Shown piece by piece: positions 15,770 through 24,022 of a stretch of 34,624 nt of DNA. The notes beneath the pieces are model-generated. The model was not told the DNA's origin. It saw nothing but the letters and a program-made list of their open reading frames with translations, and ran no database searches. Each line of letters starts with the position of its first letter. Positions within the stretch are counted from its first letter, which is position 1. Source of the stretch: Eggerthella sp. CAG:298 (lineage in GTDB: Bacteria > Actinomycetota > Coriobacteriia > Coriobacteriales > Eggerthellaceae); assembly GCA_000435675.1 (NCBI GenBank), contig FR895132.1, positions 5,635 through 40,258 of the forward strand. The letters are read 5' to 3'. The position numbers and the translations under genes were made by a program.

Positions 15770-17113
15770 ATGGCAATGAGCCCTGATCAAGATTTCGTAC
15801 TGAAGACCATCAAGAGCAGGGACGTTCATTTCGTGCGCTTCTGGTTCTGCGATGTGCTCGGCAACATGAAGTCGTTCGCTGTTATTCCGAGCGAGCTCGA
15901 AAACGCCTTTGAAGAGGGCATGGGCTTCGATGCAAGCTGCGTGCAAGGCTTTTCGCTGAATTACGAATCCGATATGCTCGCATTTCCCGATGCGACCACC
16001 TTCCAGATTCTGCCATGGCGTCCTGCCGAAAACGCGGTCGCGCGTATGTTCTGCTCGATCCGCACTCCCGAAGGCCGCATCTACGATGGCGATTCCCGTG
16101 CGGTGCTCGCAAAAGTGGTGGCGCGCGCAGAGCAGCTTGGCTACATGATGAACGTGGGCCCCGAGATCGAGTACTACTATTTCAAGGACCGTGAAGGACT
16201 CGAGGTGCTCGACACCGGCGGCTACTTCGATCTTACCTCGCTCGATAACGCGAGCGATCTGAGGCGCGATACCATCCTCACGCTCGAGAAGCTGGGCATT
16301 CCGGTCGAGTACTCGCACCATGAGAACGGTCCCTCGCAGCAAGAGATCGACCTGCGTTTCGCCGATGCGTTCACCATGGCCGATAACGTGATGACCTACA
16401 AGCTAACGGTCAAAGAGATCGCCATGAAGTATGGCCACTATGCCTCGTTCATGCCGAAGCCCATGGCTGATCAGCCTGGCTCGGGCATGCATATTCATCA
16501 GAGCTTGTTCGACGAGAACGGCAACAACGTCTTCTTCGACGAGAACGACCCCGATGGCTATAACCTCTCGAAGATCGCGAAGCACTACATCGCAGGGCTT
16601 TTGAAGTACGCACCCGAATTCGCGCTCATCACGAATCCAACGGTGAACTCTTACAAGCGTCTCGTGCCGGGTGGGGAAGCGCCCATCCAGATCACCTGGG
16701 CACGTTCGAATCGCTGCACGCTCGTGCGCATCCCTGGCTACAAGCCGCATAAGGAAGAGGCGTGTCGCGTCGAGTTGCGTAACCCTGACCCTTCGTGCAA
16801 CCCCTATCTTGCGTTTGCGGTCACGCTCGCTGCGGGCCTTAAGGGCATTCAGGACGAACTGCCGCTCGAGCCTCCCACGGAAGATCCCACGCTGTTCACC
16901 TGTACGCGCCACGAGCTCAACGAGCGTGGCATTCGCACGCTTCCTGATACGCTTGGCGATGCCGTAGAGCTCTTCGCTTCCTCGGATCTCATGCGCGAGG
17001 TATTGGGCGAACATATCCATTCCTATCTGGTCGAGGCGAAGCGTGCGGAATGGAACGAATACCAGAAGAGCGTTTCGGCATGGGAACTCGATCACTACCT
17101 CGGTGTTCTGTAG
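15770..17113 (+). CDS. glnA: Glutamine synthetase type I
   Basis: ATP-dependent glutamate-ammonia ligase, the main ammonium-assimilating enzyme; 447 residues, the length of the short GSI-alpha class. Recognisable sites are GPEIEYYYF, GSGMHIHQSLFDENG, NPTVNSYKRLVPGGEAP, SNRCTLVRIPGY and ELRNPDPSCNPYLAFA. No adenylylation Tyr motif is seen, as expected for GSI-alpha. The segment usually reading SSIEGFVRIEESD in feedback-inhibited enzymes reads SCVQGFSLNYESD here, so the regulatory Arg seems to be missing (comparison from memory). A specialised gamma-glutamyl ligase is a less likely alternative. GGAAGGA precedes ATG 15770; ATG 15776 is possible. The response regulator starts 9 bases later. Confidence 0.9.
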   Translation: MAMSPDQDFVLKTIKSRDVHFVRFWFCDVLGNMKSFAVIPSELENAFEEGMGFDASCVQGFSLNYESDMLAFPDATTFQILPWRPAENAVARMFCSIRTPEGRIYDGDSRAVLAKVVARAEQLGYMMNVGPEIEYYYFKDREGLEVLDTGGYFDLTSLDNASDLRRDTILTLEKLGIPVEYSHHENGPSQQEIDLRFADAFTMADNVMTYKLTVKEIAMKYGHYASFMPKPMADQPGSGMHIHQSLFDENGNNVFFDENDPDGYNLSKIAKHYIAGLLKYAPEFALITNPTVNSYKRLVPGGEAPIQITWARSNRCTLVRIPGYKPHKEEACRVELRNPDPSCNPYLAFAVTLAAGLKGIQDELPLEPPTEDPTLFTCTRHELNERGIRTLPDTLGDAVELFASSDLMREVLGEHIHSYLVEAKRAEWNEYQKSVSAWELDHYLGVL

Positions 17114-17122
17114 GAGGCACGG

Positions 17123-17797
17123 ATGCAGAGAAAAAGTGTCATATTCGTGGCCGATAGCCTCGATAACGCGCATAAGTTCCAAGCGGTGCTCTCCGGCATG
17201 GATGCAGATGTGGTTGCGGGTTCGTCGCTGCAGTTCAAGAAGCTCCTGCACGAACACCCCAACAGCGATCTGATCATCTTCGAAGCTTCAGGCGATGCCA
17301 CCCAATCTATCGCGATGGTGGAAGACGTGATGGTCCAAGATGGCGGTGGGTCAATCCTCATCATCGTGAAAGAGGACATGCTGCAGGGGTTGCGTCTGCC
17401 CGTGCGCTTGAACAGTGATTTCGTCGTCCAAGGAGCGAGCGCAGATGAGTGTGCGTTGCGCATTCGCCAGCTGCTCTGGCCCGGTAATGAAACTTCCACG
17501 AGCGATTTCATCTCGATCGATACCATGACCATCAATCTAGCTACCTACCAGGTAACCGTGGCAGGCGAGCCGGTCGACTTCACCTATCTTGAATATGCGC
17601 TGCTCGCGTTTCTCGTCACGCACCCAGGGCGCACGTATTCGCGCGATGCGCTCTTGCGGCGCGTGTGGGGCTTCGATTACTTCGGCGGCTCGCGCACGGT
17701 GGATGTGCACGTGCGACGCGTGCGTGCAAAGCTGGGGCCAGACCTGGCGCAACGCCTTGAGACCGTTCGTGGTGTCGGATATCTTTGGAGTGCCTGA
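17123..17797 (+). CDS. OmpR-family orphan response regulator, GlnR-like
   Basis: A 224-residue regulator with an N-terminal receiver-like domain (1-115) and a C-terminal winged-helix DNA-binding domain (about 130-222). The latter is canonical: FTYLEYALLAFLVTHPGRTYSRDALLRRVWG, TVDVHVRRVRAKLG and ETVRGVGYLW. The receiver is atypical: the acidic pair is reduced (FVADSLD) and the phosphoacceptor position in DLIIFEAS is Glu54, not Asp. No histidine kinase is adjacent. Such atypical OmpR proteins beside or controlling glnA recall actinobacterial GlnR, the nitrogen regulator, and a role in glnA control is the best guess. The AGGAGG site directly after the glnA stop implies one transcript. Confidence 0.88.
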   Translation: MQRKSVIFVADSLDNAHKFQAVLSGMDADVVAGSSLQFKKLLHEHPNSDLIIFEASGDATQSIAMVEDVMVQDGGGSILIIVKEDMLQGLRLPVRLNSDFVVQGASADECALRIRQLLWPGNETSTSDFISIDTMTINLATYQVTVAGEPVDFTYLEYALLAFLVTHPGRTYSRDALLRRVWGFDYFGGSRTVDVHVRRVRAKLGPDLAQRLETVRGVGYLWSA

Positions 17798-17799
17798 TC

Positions 17800-20433
17800 A
17801 TGTCTAAGACCATTGCCATCATCGATGGAAATTCCCTTATGCACCGCGCATTTCATGCGGTGCCTCCTGCCATGCAAGCGCCTGATGGCACGCCCACCAA
17901 TGCTGCCTTCGGCTTTTTGGCGATGCTCATCAAGTTCATCGAAGAGCAGCATCCCGATGCGATCGTGTGCGCTTTCGATAAAGGAAAGCCAGCCTTTCGC
18001 ATGGAGGCGCTCGAGCAGTACAAAGCGCAGCGCCCGCCCATGGACGATAACTTGCGCGTGCAGTTTCCGCTCATCGAAGACTTGCTCGCTGCGCTCAACA
18101 TCCCGGTGGTCGCGCTTCCTGGCTGGGAGGGCGACGATATCTTAGGTACCCTCTCGGCTCAGAACGAGAAGCTCGGCTACAACTCGCTGCTCGTGACCGG
18201 CGATAAGGATGCCTATCAGCTAGCGAGCGATCTTACGCGCATCGTCACCACGAAGAAGGGCATCACCGATGTGGTCATCTACGGTCCAGCTGAGGTGGAG
18301 GAGCGCTATGGCGTTACCCCTAGTCAGTTCACGGATTTCTTGGGCTTGAAGGGCGATAAAGCGGACAATATCCCGGGTGTTCCCGGTATCGGCGACAAGA
18401 AGGCTGCGGCCATGCTGCAGGAATTCGACGATCTCGAGGGCATCTATGCACATCTCGATGCTTTCAAGGGAAAGCAGCTTGAGAATCTCACGAACCATAA
18501 AGAAGATGCCTTCCTTTCGCGCGAAGTCGCTACGATCGTGCGTGATGTGCCGATCGAGATCGACCTCGAAGACCTTTCCTTTCCCGATTTCGATGCGGCG
18601 AAGGTAACGGAAGCGTTCACGAGCGTGCGCTTCATGGCGCACTTGACCAAAGTGCTCGACTTGCTCGGTAGCGCCTCGGCACCAGCGGGCGCAGAAACGT
18701 TCGAGGCTCATCCGCTCGTTGAGGGAGTGGATGCGCAGGCAAGCTTCGAGGAGCTCATCGCATCGGACGCGAGCATGCCGGTGGTGCTGGTCGATAGCGA
18801 TAAGCAAGGTTCGCTCTTCGGCAGCGAGATCCATATGGCGCTGCGCACCGAAACCGAGACGCTCTACTTCACAGGTGACGAAGCTAAGGCAGTGCTCGCT
18901 CGCTTGATCAAGGAAGGGCGCTTTATCACCTTCGATGCGAAGAAGCTGGTCGAGCAGGTGTTCCCTCACGATTCGTCTGATGCTGCGTTGGTGAGCGTTG
19001 AAGAGGTCCTGGCGATGGATTGCTTCGACGTGGCGCTCGCCTCCTATGTGGTTAATTCCACAAATGGTGGCTTCGATATCCAAAAGCTCGTCGAGATCCA
19101 TTGCGGATCGTTCTTGCCCGATACCGAAGCGCTCGCCGATGAGCTTGCTCTCAAGGCTGCCGCAGTGGAGCGTTTGGCCGAGATCATGCACAGCCGTCTC
19201 GACGAAGATGGGGTGGCTTCGGTCTATGCCGATATCGACTATCCGCTGGTGGGTGTGCTCGCCTGCATGGAGCGCACCGGTGCGGCCATCGACAAAGCAA
19301 CGCTCGATCGCCTCGCGCTCGCAACCCAAGAAGAGCTCGATACGCTGCAGGAGCAGATCATTGAGCTTGCAGGCGAGGATTTCAACATCGACTCTCCCAA
19401 GCAGCTTTCCCATATCCTCTTCGAGGTGCTCGGGCTCACTCCGATCAAGAAGAATCAGCGCGGATACTCGACCAATGCCACCGTGCTCAAGGAGCTTTCA
19501 AAGGTGCATGAGCTGCCTGAACTCGTGCTCCATTACCGTGAATACGCCAAGGTGAAATCGACCTACATCGATGCGTTGCCGCGCATGCGTGCAAAGGATG
19601 GGCGCATTCACACATCGTTCAATGAGATGGTCACCACCACCGGGCGTCTTTCGTCGTCCGATCCGAATCTGCAGAACATTCCGGTGCGCACCGATTTCGG
19701 TCGCCAGATCCGCGAATGCTTCGTTCCGCTCGAAGAAGGCGAGGTCTTCCTTTCGGCTGACTATTCGCAGATCGAACTGAGGCTGCTCGCGCACCTTTCT
19801 GGCGACGAACATCTTATCGATGCGTTCCTCTCGGGCGAAGATTTCCATGCGAAGACAGCAAGCAGGGTGTTCGACGTGCCGCTCGAAGAGGTCACGCCGC
19901 TTCTGCGCAGCCGTGCGAAGGCGGTCAATTTCGGCATCGTGTACGGTCAGCAAGCCTATGGGCTTTCGCAATCGCTCGATATTCCCTTCGGCGATGCGAA
20001 GGACATGATCGATCGCTATTTTGCTGCCTACAGCGGGGTGCGTGCCTATCTCGACAGGATCGTCGAGGAGGCCAAGAGATGTGGGTATGCTGAAACGTTG
20101 TTCGGACGCAGGCGCTATATTCCTGAGCTCAATGCGCGTAATGCGCAACAGCGTGGTTTTGGTGAGCGCACCGCTATGAATCATCCTATGCAAGGCACGG
20201 CTGCTGATATCATCAAGATCGCAATGCGTCAGGTGCAAGATGAATTGGTAAGATCTGGCGCGAAGACCAAGCTCATCCTCCAGGTGCATGACGAACTCGA
20301 TTTCTCGGTTCCAACCGATGAGATCGAAGAGGTAAGTGCGCTCGTTTCGCGCATCATGGAATCGGTCGTGGAGCTTTCAGTACCGCTCATCGTCGATGTT
20401 TCGTGGGGAAAGAATTGGGCGGAAGCGCACTAA
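17800..20433 (+). CDS. polA: DNA polymerase I
   Basis: Replicative gap-filling and repair polymerase, 877 residues. The N-terminal 5'-3' exonuclease domain (1-290) shows IIDGNSLMHRAFHA, GWEGDDILGT, VTGDKDAYQL and GLKGDKADNIPGVPGIG. The middle exonuclease-like domain (about 310-480) has no DxE motif (VVLVDSDKQGSLF near 327), so proofreading is probably lost, as in many Gram-positive relatives. The polymerase domain carries motif A DYSQIELR (about 653), motif B RSRAKAVNFGIVYG (about 702) and motif C QVHDELDF (about 827). ATG 17800 is chosen with GGAG 9 bases upstream, 2 bases after the regulator stop; the TTG at 17785 is less likely. It is co-transcribed with the regulator by position. Confidence 0.96.
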   Translation: MSKTIAIIDGNSLMHRAFHAVPPAMQAPDGTPTNAAFGFLAMLIKFIEEQHPDAIVCAFDKGKPAFRMEALEQYKAQRPPMDDNLRVQFPLIEDLLAALNIPVVALPGWEGDDILGTLSAQNEKLGYNSLLVTGDKDAYQLASDLTRIVTTKKGITDVVIYGPAEVEERYGVTPSQFTDFLGLKGDKADNIPGVPGIGDKKAAAMLQEFDDLEGIYAHLDAFKGKQLENLTNHKEDAFLSREVATIVRDVPIEIDLEDLSFPDFDAAKVTEAFTSVRFMAHLTKVLDLLGSASAPAGAETFEAHPLVEGVDAQASFEELIASDASMPVVLVDSDKQGSLFGSEIHMALRTETETLYFTGDEAKAVLARLIKEGRFITFDAKKLVEQVFPHDSSDAALVSVEEVLAMDCFDVALASYVVNSTNGGFDIQKLVEIHCGSFLPDTEALADELALKAAAVERLAEIMHSRLDEDGVASVYADIDYPLVGVLACMERTGAAIDKATLDRLALATQEELDTLQEQIIELAGEDFNIDSPKQLSHILFEVLGLTPIKKNQRGYSTNATVLKELSKVHELPELVLHYREYAKVKSTYIDALPRMRAKDGRIHTSFNEMVTTTGRLSSSDPNLQNIPVRTDFGRQIRECFVPLEEGEVFLSADYSQIELRLLAHLSGDEHLIDAFLSGEDFHAKTASRVFDVPLEEVTPLLRSRAKAVNFGIVYGQQAYGLSQSLDIPFGDAKDMIDRYFAAYSGVRAYLDRIVEEAKRCGYAETLFGRRRYIPELNARNAQQRGFGERTAMNHPMQGTAADIIKIAMRQVQDELVRSGAKTKLILQVHDELDFSVPTDEIEEVSALVSRIMESVVELSVPLIVDVSWGKNWAEAH

Positions 20434-20736
20434 CGCGCTATTTTCGCACCGCCGAGAAAAAATTTCTCCCCAAAAGGTGCATATGGCTATAAAATAGACA
20501 GGCTGTTTTTCATGGTGTGAAACTCATCGTAGCTGTTGGAACTTTTTCGATGTGGTTCGCTTCAGGGAAACGTCGCAACCTGCTTGATCGTGAGTGGTCT
20601 TTTCCCTCGAACACGCATGATCGCTTAAGTGGGAAACGAATACTTTTAAAGGTAGATGCGCATGCGTTTTATTGACGCGGCCTTGCCAGGCTGATAAGAT
20701 AACGGCTTGCGTTTTGACACATTTATAGGAGTATGC
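20434..20736 (+). other. Intergenic region between polA and rplU
   Basis: This 303-base gap holds the rplU promoter at its right end. Directly after polA, GCACC (20446-20450) and GGTGC (20476-20480) bracket an inner GAGAAA/TTTCTC stem, a possible weak terminator without a T-run. TATAAA at 20488-20493 could be a second -10, but the -35 is poor. A 42-codon open frame (20550-20675, starting MWFASGKRRN) lacks a strong ribosome-binding site and ends inside the rplU promoter; I do not call it a gene. Confidence 0.5.
20672..20700 (+). promoter_or_regulatory. rplU-rpmA promoter
   Basis: TTGACG (20672-20677) and TAAGAT (20695-20700) are 17 bases apart, with TG one base ahead of the -10. This is a strong sigma-70 type promoter. 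The predicted start near 20707 leaves a leader of about 30 bases, too short for an L21 leader structure. Confidence 0.82.
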
Positions 20737-21060
20737 ATGTACGCAATCGTAAAGACCGGTGGTAAGCAGTACAAGGTTGCCGCTGGAGACTATCTCAATA
20801 TCGAAAAGCTCGATGCTGAAGTGGGCGCGAAGGTTCCCCTTACGGCTATCGCTGTTGTCGATGGCGACAAAGTTGTTGCCGATCCCGCTAAAGCTGCGAA
20901 GACCAAGGTAGAGGCTGAGGTCGTCGAGCAGTTCAAGGGCGAAAAGCAGATCATCTTCAAGTTCAAGAAGCGCAAGAACTACAAGCGCACCCGTGGTCAT
21001 CGTCAGAATCTCACGCGCGTGAAGATCGTGTCGGTCGGTTCTGCTAAAGCGAAGAAATAA
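20737..21060 (+). CDS. rplU: Ribosomal protein bL21
   Basis: A 107-residue bL21, a large-subunit protein that binds 23S rRNA. The start MYAIVKTGGKQYKVAAGDY and the basic tail KRKNYKRTRGHRQNLTRVKI are diagnostic. ATG 20737 follows AGGAG with suitable spacing; the open frame upstream to 20707 is ignored. It is first in the two-gene unit with rpmA, which begins 15 bases after the stop, and is driven by the strong promoter at 20672. Confidence 0.98.
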   Translation: MYAIVKTGGKQYKVAAGDYLNIEKLDAEVGAKVPLTAIAVVDGDKVVADPAKAAKTKVEAEVVEQFKGEKQIIFKFKKRKNYKRTRGHRQNLTRVKIVSVGSAKAKK

Positions 21061-21075
21061 GAAGGAGGGAATAGA

Positions 21076-21327
21076 ATGGCACACAAGAAAGGTCAAGGTT
21101 CCATCCGTAATGGTCGTGATTCTCAGTCGAAGCGTCTTGGTTGCAAGCGTTTCGCTGGTGAGCAGGTCGGCCCTGGCGTGATCCTCGTTCGTCAGCGTGG
21201 CACCCGTATTCATCCGGGCGAGAACGTTGGTCGTGGTAAGGACGATACGTTGTTCGCACTGTGCGAGGGCGTTGTCGAATACACGAAAGGTGTTCGCCGC
21301 AAGGTTCATGTTCGCCCGCAGGCATAA
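21076..21327 (+). CDS. rpmA: Ribosomal protein bL27
   Basis: An 83-residue bL27, located near the peptidyl-transferase centre. It begins MAHKKGQGSIRNGRDSQSKR and ends GVRRKVHVRPQA, with GQGS and NGRDS blocks typical of the family. There is no N-terminal extension before AHKKG, unlike Firmicutes L27 that is processed by Prp, and no prp gene lies between rplU and rpmA. GAAGGAGGGAATAG precedes the ATG. A terminator follows 27 bases after the stop. Confidence 0.98.
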   Translation: MAHKKGQGSIRNGRDSQSKRLGCKRFAGEQVGPGVILVRQRGTRIHPGENVGRGKDDTLFALCEGVVEYTKGVRRKVHVRPQA

Positions 21328-21354
21328 CTTGAACCTATTAGAGCAACGAAGTCG

Positions 21355-21387
21355 AAGCCCTCTGCCTTTGCAGGGGGCTTTTCGTTT
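21355..21387 (+). terminator. Rho-independent terminator after rpmA
   Basis: AAGCCCTCTGC (21355-21365) pairs with GCAGGGGGCTT (21370-21380), with one T-G pair and a CTTT loop, followed by TTCGTTT. It ends only about 12 bases before the obg start codon, so obg must have its own promoter or rely on read-through. Confidence 0.82.
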
Positions 21388-21392
21388 AGAAT
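21387..21392 (+). promoter_or_regulatory. Candidate -10 for a leaderless obg transcript
   Basis: TAGAAT lies 7 bases before the obg ATG at 21400 and matches the TAnnnT pattern that places transcription at the start codon in actinobacterial leaderless genes. No good Shine-Dalgarno sequence precedes ATG 21400 or ATG 21391. No strong -35 is seen. Confidence 0.4.
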
Positions 21393-21399
21393 GGACGCT

Positions 21400-22794
21400 A
21401 TGTTTATCGATAAAGTTCGCATACATGTGAAAGCAGGAGACGGCGGTGCCGGCTGCATGTCGTTTCGCCGCGAAGCTCACGTGCCGAAGGGTGGCCCTGA
21501 TGGCGGCGATGGCGGGCGCGGCGGAAACGTGATCGTGCGCGCTGATGCGGGCGTTTCCACGCTCATCGACTATCGTTTCAAGCATCATTTCAAGGCTACG
21601 CGCGGTACGCACGGCAAAGGCTCGAAGATGCACGGCGCCAACGGTGAGGATCTGGTGCTGAAGGTGCCAGTGGGAACCGTGGTGCGCGAGTACTTCGAGG
21701 AAACGAAAGAGGTGGGCGAGCTCTTAGCCGATCTTACTCACGATGGCGAAGAGATCGTAGTGGCAGAAGGTGGTCCGGGTGGCCGTGGCAATACGCATTT
21801 CGTCACGCCCACGCGTCGCGCCCCTGCCTTCGCTGAACTGGGTGTTCCTGCCGAAGAGGGCTGGATCGAGCTCGAGATGAAGCTCATGGCCGATGCGGCG
21901 CTCGTGGGCATGCCTTCGGCGGGCAAGTCTTCGCTCATCGCGCGCATGTCGGCGGCTAAGCCCAAGATCGCCGATTACCCGTTCACTACGCTCGTTCCGA
22001 ACTTGGGCGTAGTGAAGGTGCAGGATTATAGCTATGTGGTAGCTGATGTTCCAGGGCTGATCGAGGGCGCGCATGCGGGCAAAGGGCTCGGGCATGAGTT
22101 CTTGCGCCACATCGAGCGCAGCGCGATCATCTTGCACGTGGTTGACTTGACCGGTGGCTATGAAGATCGCGACCCCGTTGAAGACTACGAGATCATCAAA
22201 CGTGAGCTCGAACTGTATGCGCCTGAGCTGGCCGAACGCCCGTGCATCGTGGTGGGTAACAAGATCGATATGCCTGGCGCAGAAGAGGCGGCCAAGCGTT
22301 TGGCGGAAGTGGTACGCCGCGATTCGATCGCGCGTGCCGGTGGCGATGAGTTCGCCGCAAGCCCTCTCGATCCGCGCTTGTTCTGCACGAGCACCGTTAC
22401 CCAGGCGGGCATCGAAGCGCTCATGGCGGCGACCGGCGGGAAGGTTCAGCAGCTGCGCGAAGAAGCACGTGCTGAATATGACGCGCAAGAGCATTTCGAC
22501 CAGGTGTGGGAGCATAAGCGTCAGGAGCGCCGTGCGCGCTACGAGATCACGCAGCTCTCCGAAGGGGTGTTCCGCGTGAGTGGCAAGCAGATCGAGCGCA
22601 TGGTCATCCAGACCGACTGGGAAAACGATGAAGCGATCGCGTTCTTGCAGCATCGTTTCAAGCGCCTTGGCCTTGATGAGGCACTTGAGAAGGCGGGCGC
22701 GCGTGACGGGGATGAGATTCGCATCCTTGGATATGACTTCGAGTTCGAATCGGCGCGCATGCATGAAGACGCCTATCGTGGGCTGGATCTATAG
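21400..22794 (+). CDS. obg: GTPase Obg/CgtA
   Basis: A 464-residue ribosome-associated GTPase acting in 50S assembly and stringent response. The glycine-rich Obg fold is at 1-158 (MFIDKVRIHVKAGDGGAGC, GPDGGDGGRGG). The G domain follows with P-loop GMPSAGKSS (about 169), switch FTTLVPNLG, DVPGLIEGAHAGKGLGHEFL and VGNKID. A C-terminal OCT domain (about 380-464) contains FRVSGKQIERMVIQTDW and LGYDFEFE. ATG 21400 (MFID...) is preferred over ATG 21391 since the family begins this way. The gap to proB is 91 bases without a terminator, so the downstream run may be co-transcribed. Confidence 0.97.
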   Translation: MFIDKVRIHVKAGDGGAGCMSFRREAHVPKGGPDGGDGGRGGNVIVRADAGVSTLIDYRFKHHFKATRGTHGKGSKMHGANGEDLVLKVPVGTVVREYFEETKEVGELLADLTHDGEEIVVAEGGPGGRGNTHFVTPTRRAPAFAELGVPAEEGWIELEMKLMADAALVGMPSAGKSSLIARMSAAKPKIADYPFTTLVPNLGVVKVQDYSYVVADVPGLIEGAHAGKGLGHEFLRHIERSAIILHVVDLTGGYEDRDPVEDYEIIKRELELYAPELAERPCIVVGNKIDMPGAEEAAKRLAEVVRRDSIARAGGDEFAASPLDPRLFCTSTVTQAGIEALMAATGGKVQQLREEARAEYDAQEHFDQVWEHKRQERRARYEITQLSEGVFRVSGKQIERMVIQTDWENDEAIAFLQHRFKRLGLDEALEKAGARDGDEIRILGYDFEFESARMHEDAYRGLDL

Positions 22795-22885
22795 GTAGCT
22801 GTAAGCGTGAACAGATGCGCGGCGGTTGTGTGAGGTAGTCGCTCTGCACGCGGCAGTGCCGAACGGGGAAGAGGAGAGGACAGAC

Positions 22886-24013
22886 ATGAGCCTTGAGCAG
22901 AAGAAGATCATGGTCGTGAAGATCGGCTCCTCTACGCTCGTTACGGACGAGGGTAAGCTCGATACTGCCTATCTTGCCACGCTCGCCTCCCAGATCAGCG
23001 GGCTGCGGCAGCGCGGATGGAGCCCGATCATCGTGACAAGCGGCGCGGTTGCCTGCGGGCTCGAGGCGCTTGGCATCTCTACGCGCCCGAGCGATACCCC
23101 TTCGCTTCAGGCCGCGGCTTCGGTGGGCACCAATATCCTCGTGAGCAGCTATGCGCGTGCCTTCAAAGCGCACGATATGCTCACTTCGCTCGTGCTCATC
23201 ACGCGACAGGTCACTGCCGATCGCGAGCAGTACTTGCACGTGCGCGACACCCTCGAGCGTTTGCTCGACTTAGAGGTGGTGCCGCTCATCAATGAGAACG
23301 ATACGGTTTCTGTCGATCAGCTGCGCTTCGGCGATAACGACACCCTTGCCGCGCTGGTCGCTTGTTTGGTGAAGGCCCAGCTCTGCGTGATCTTCTCCGA
23401 TATTGAAGGGCTCTTCACGGCGAATCCTTTCGAAGATGCCACCGCTACGCTCATTCCTGAAGTCTCCTCGATCACGCCTGATATCATGGCGCTTGCTTCT
23501 GGATCGAGCTCGACGGTCGGTTCGGGCGGCATGATCACGAAGATCCGTGCGGCGCGCGTGCTCATGGCAGCTGGTATCGATATGGTCATCTGCCAAGGTC
23601 ACAACAGCGATTTCCTCATCCAGCTTGCCGAGGGGCAGTCGCTCGGGACGCGTTTCTCTCCGTGCGGTACGGTTCACGATATCACGCCGAAGAAGCTCTG
23701 GATCGCACTGGGTGATACGGCCAAAGGATCGCTCATCGTGGACGAAGGGGCGGCCGAAGCGCTTGTTTCGCGTGGTTCGTCGCTCTTGGCGGTAGGCGTA
23801 TGCGGTGTTGAAGGAAGCTTCGTGCGCGAGGACATCGTCGATATCGTGAATACGAGCGGGCATATCATCGCGCGCGGAAAAGCGGGGGCGTCGTCTTCCG
23901 AGATCACCCTTGCGTGCGGGCGGAGCCAGCGAGAGATCAAAGGCAATGAGCTTCTGCGCGACCTAGCGCAGCGTCCGGTCGTGCACCGTGATGAATTGGT
24001 AGTTTTCGAGTAA
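22886..24013 (+). CDS. proB: Glutamate 5-kinase
   Basis: Phosphorylates glutamate to gamma-glutamyl phosphate, the first step of proline synthesis. 375 residues: an amino-acid kinase domain (KIGSSTLVTDEGKL, TSGAVACGLEALG, NENDTVSVDQLRFGDNDTLAALVA, FSDIEGLFTANP, GSGGMITKIRAA) and a C-terminal PUA domain (about 275-355, with GSLIVDEGAAEALVSRGSSL). ATG 22886 follows GGAAGAGGAGAGG; the upstream GTG at 22826 is not needed. proA starts 9 bases after the stop, so both enzymes of the pathway are translated from one message. Confidence 0.97.
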   Translation: MSLEQKKIMVVKIGSSTLVTDEGKLDTAYLATLASQISGLRQRGWSPIIVTSGAVACGLEALGISTRPSDTPSLQAAASVGTNILVSSYARAFKAHDMLTSLVLITRQVTADREQYLHVRDTLERLLDLEVVPLINENDTVSVDQLRFGDNDTLAALVACLVKAQLCVIFSDIEGLFTANPFEDATATLIPEVSSITPDIMALASGSSSTVGSGGMITKIRAARVLMAAGIDMVICQGHNSDFLIQLAEGQSLGTRFSPCGTVHDITPKKLWIALGDTAKGSLIVDEGAAEALVSRGSSLLAVGVCGVEGSFVREDIVDIVNTSGHIIARGKAGASSSEITLACGRSQREIKGNELLRDLAQRPVVHRDELVVFE

Positions 24014-24022
24014 GGCGAAGAT

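Noticed and set aside
15559..15771. A 70-codon minus-strand open frame between metI and glnA.
   Set aside because: It lacks a ribosome-binding site and any conserved-looking segment, and it overlaps the glnA promoter region.
20550..20675. 42-codon open frame upstream of rplU.
   Set aside because: Only a weak GGAA precedes it, it has no recognisable features, and it ends within the strong rplU promoter.
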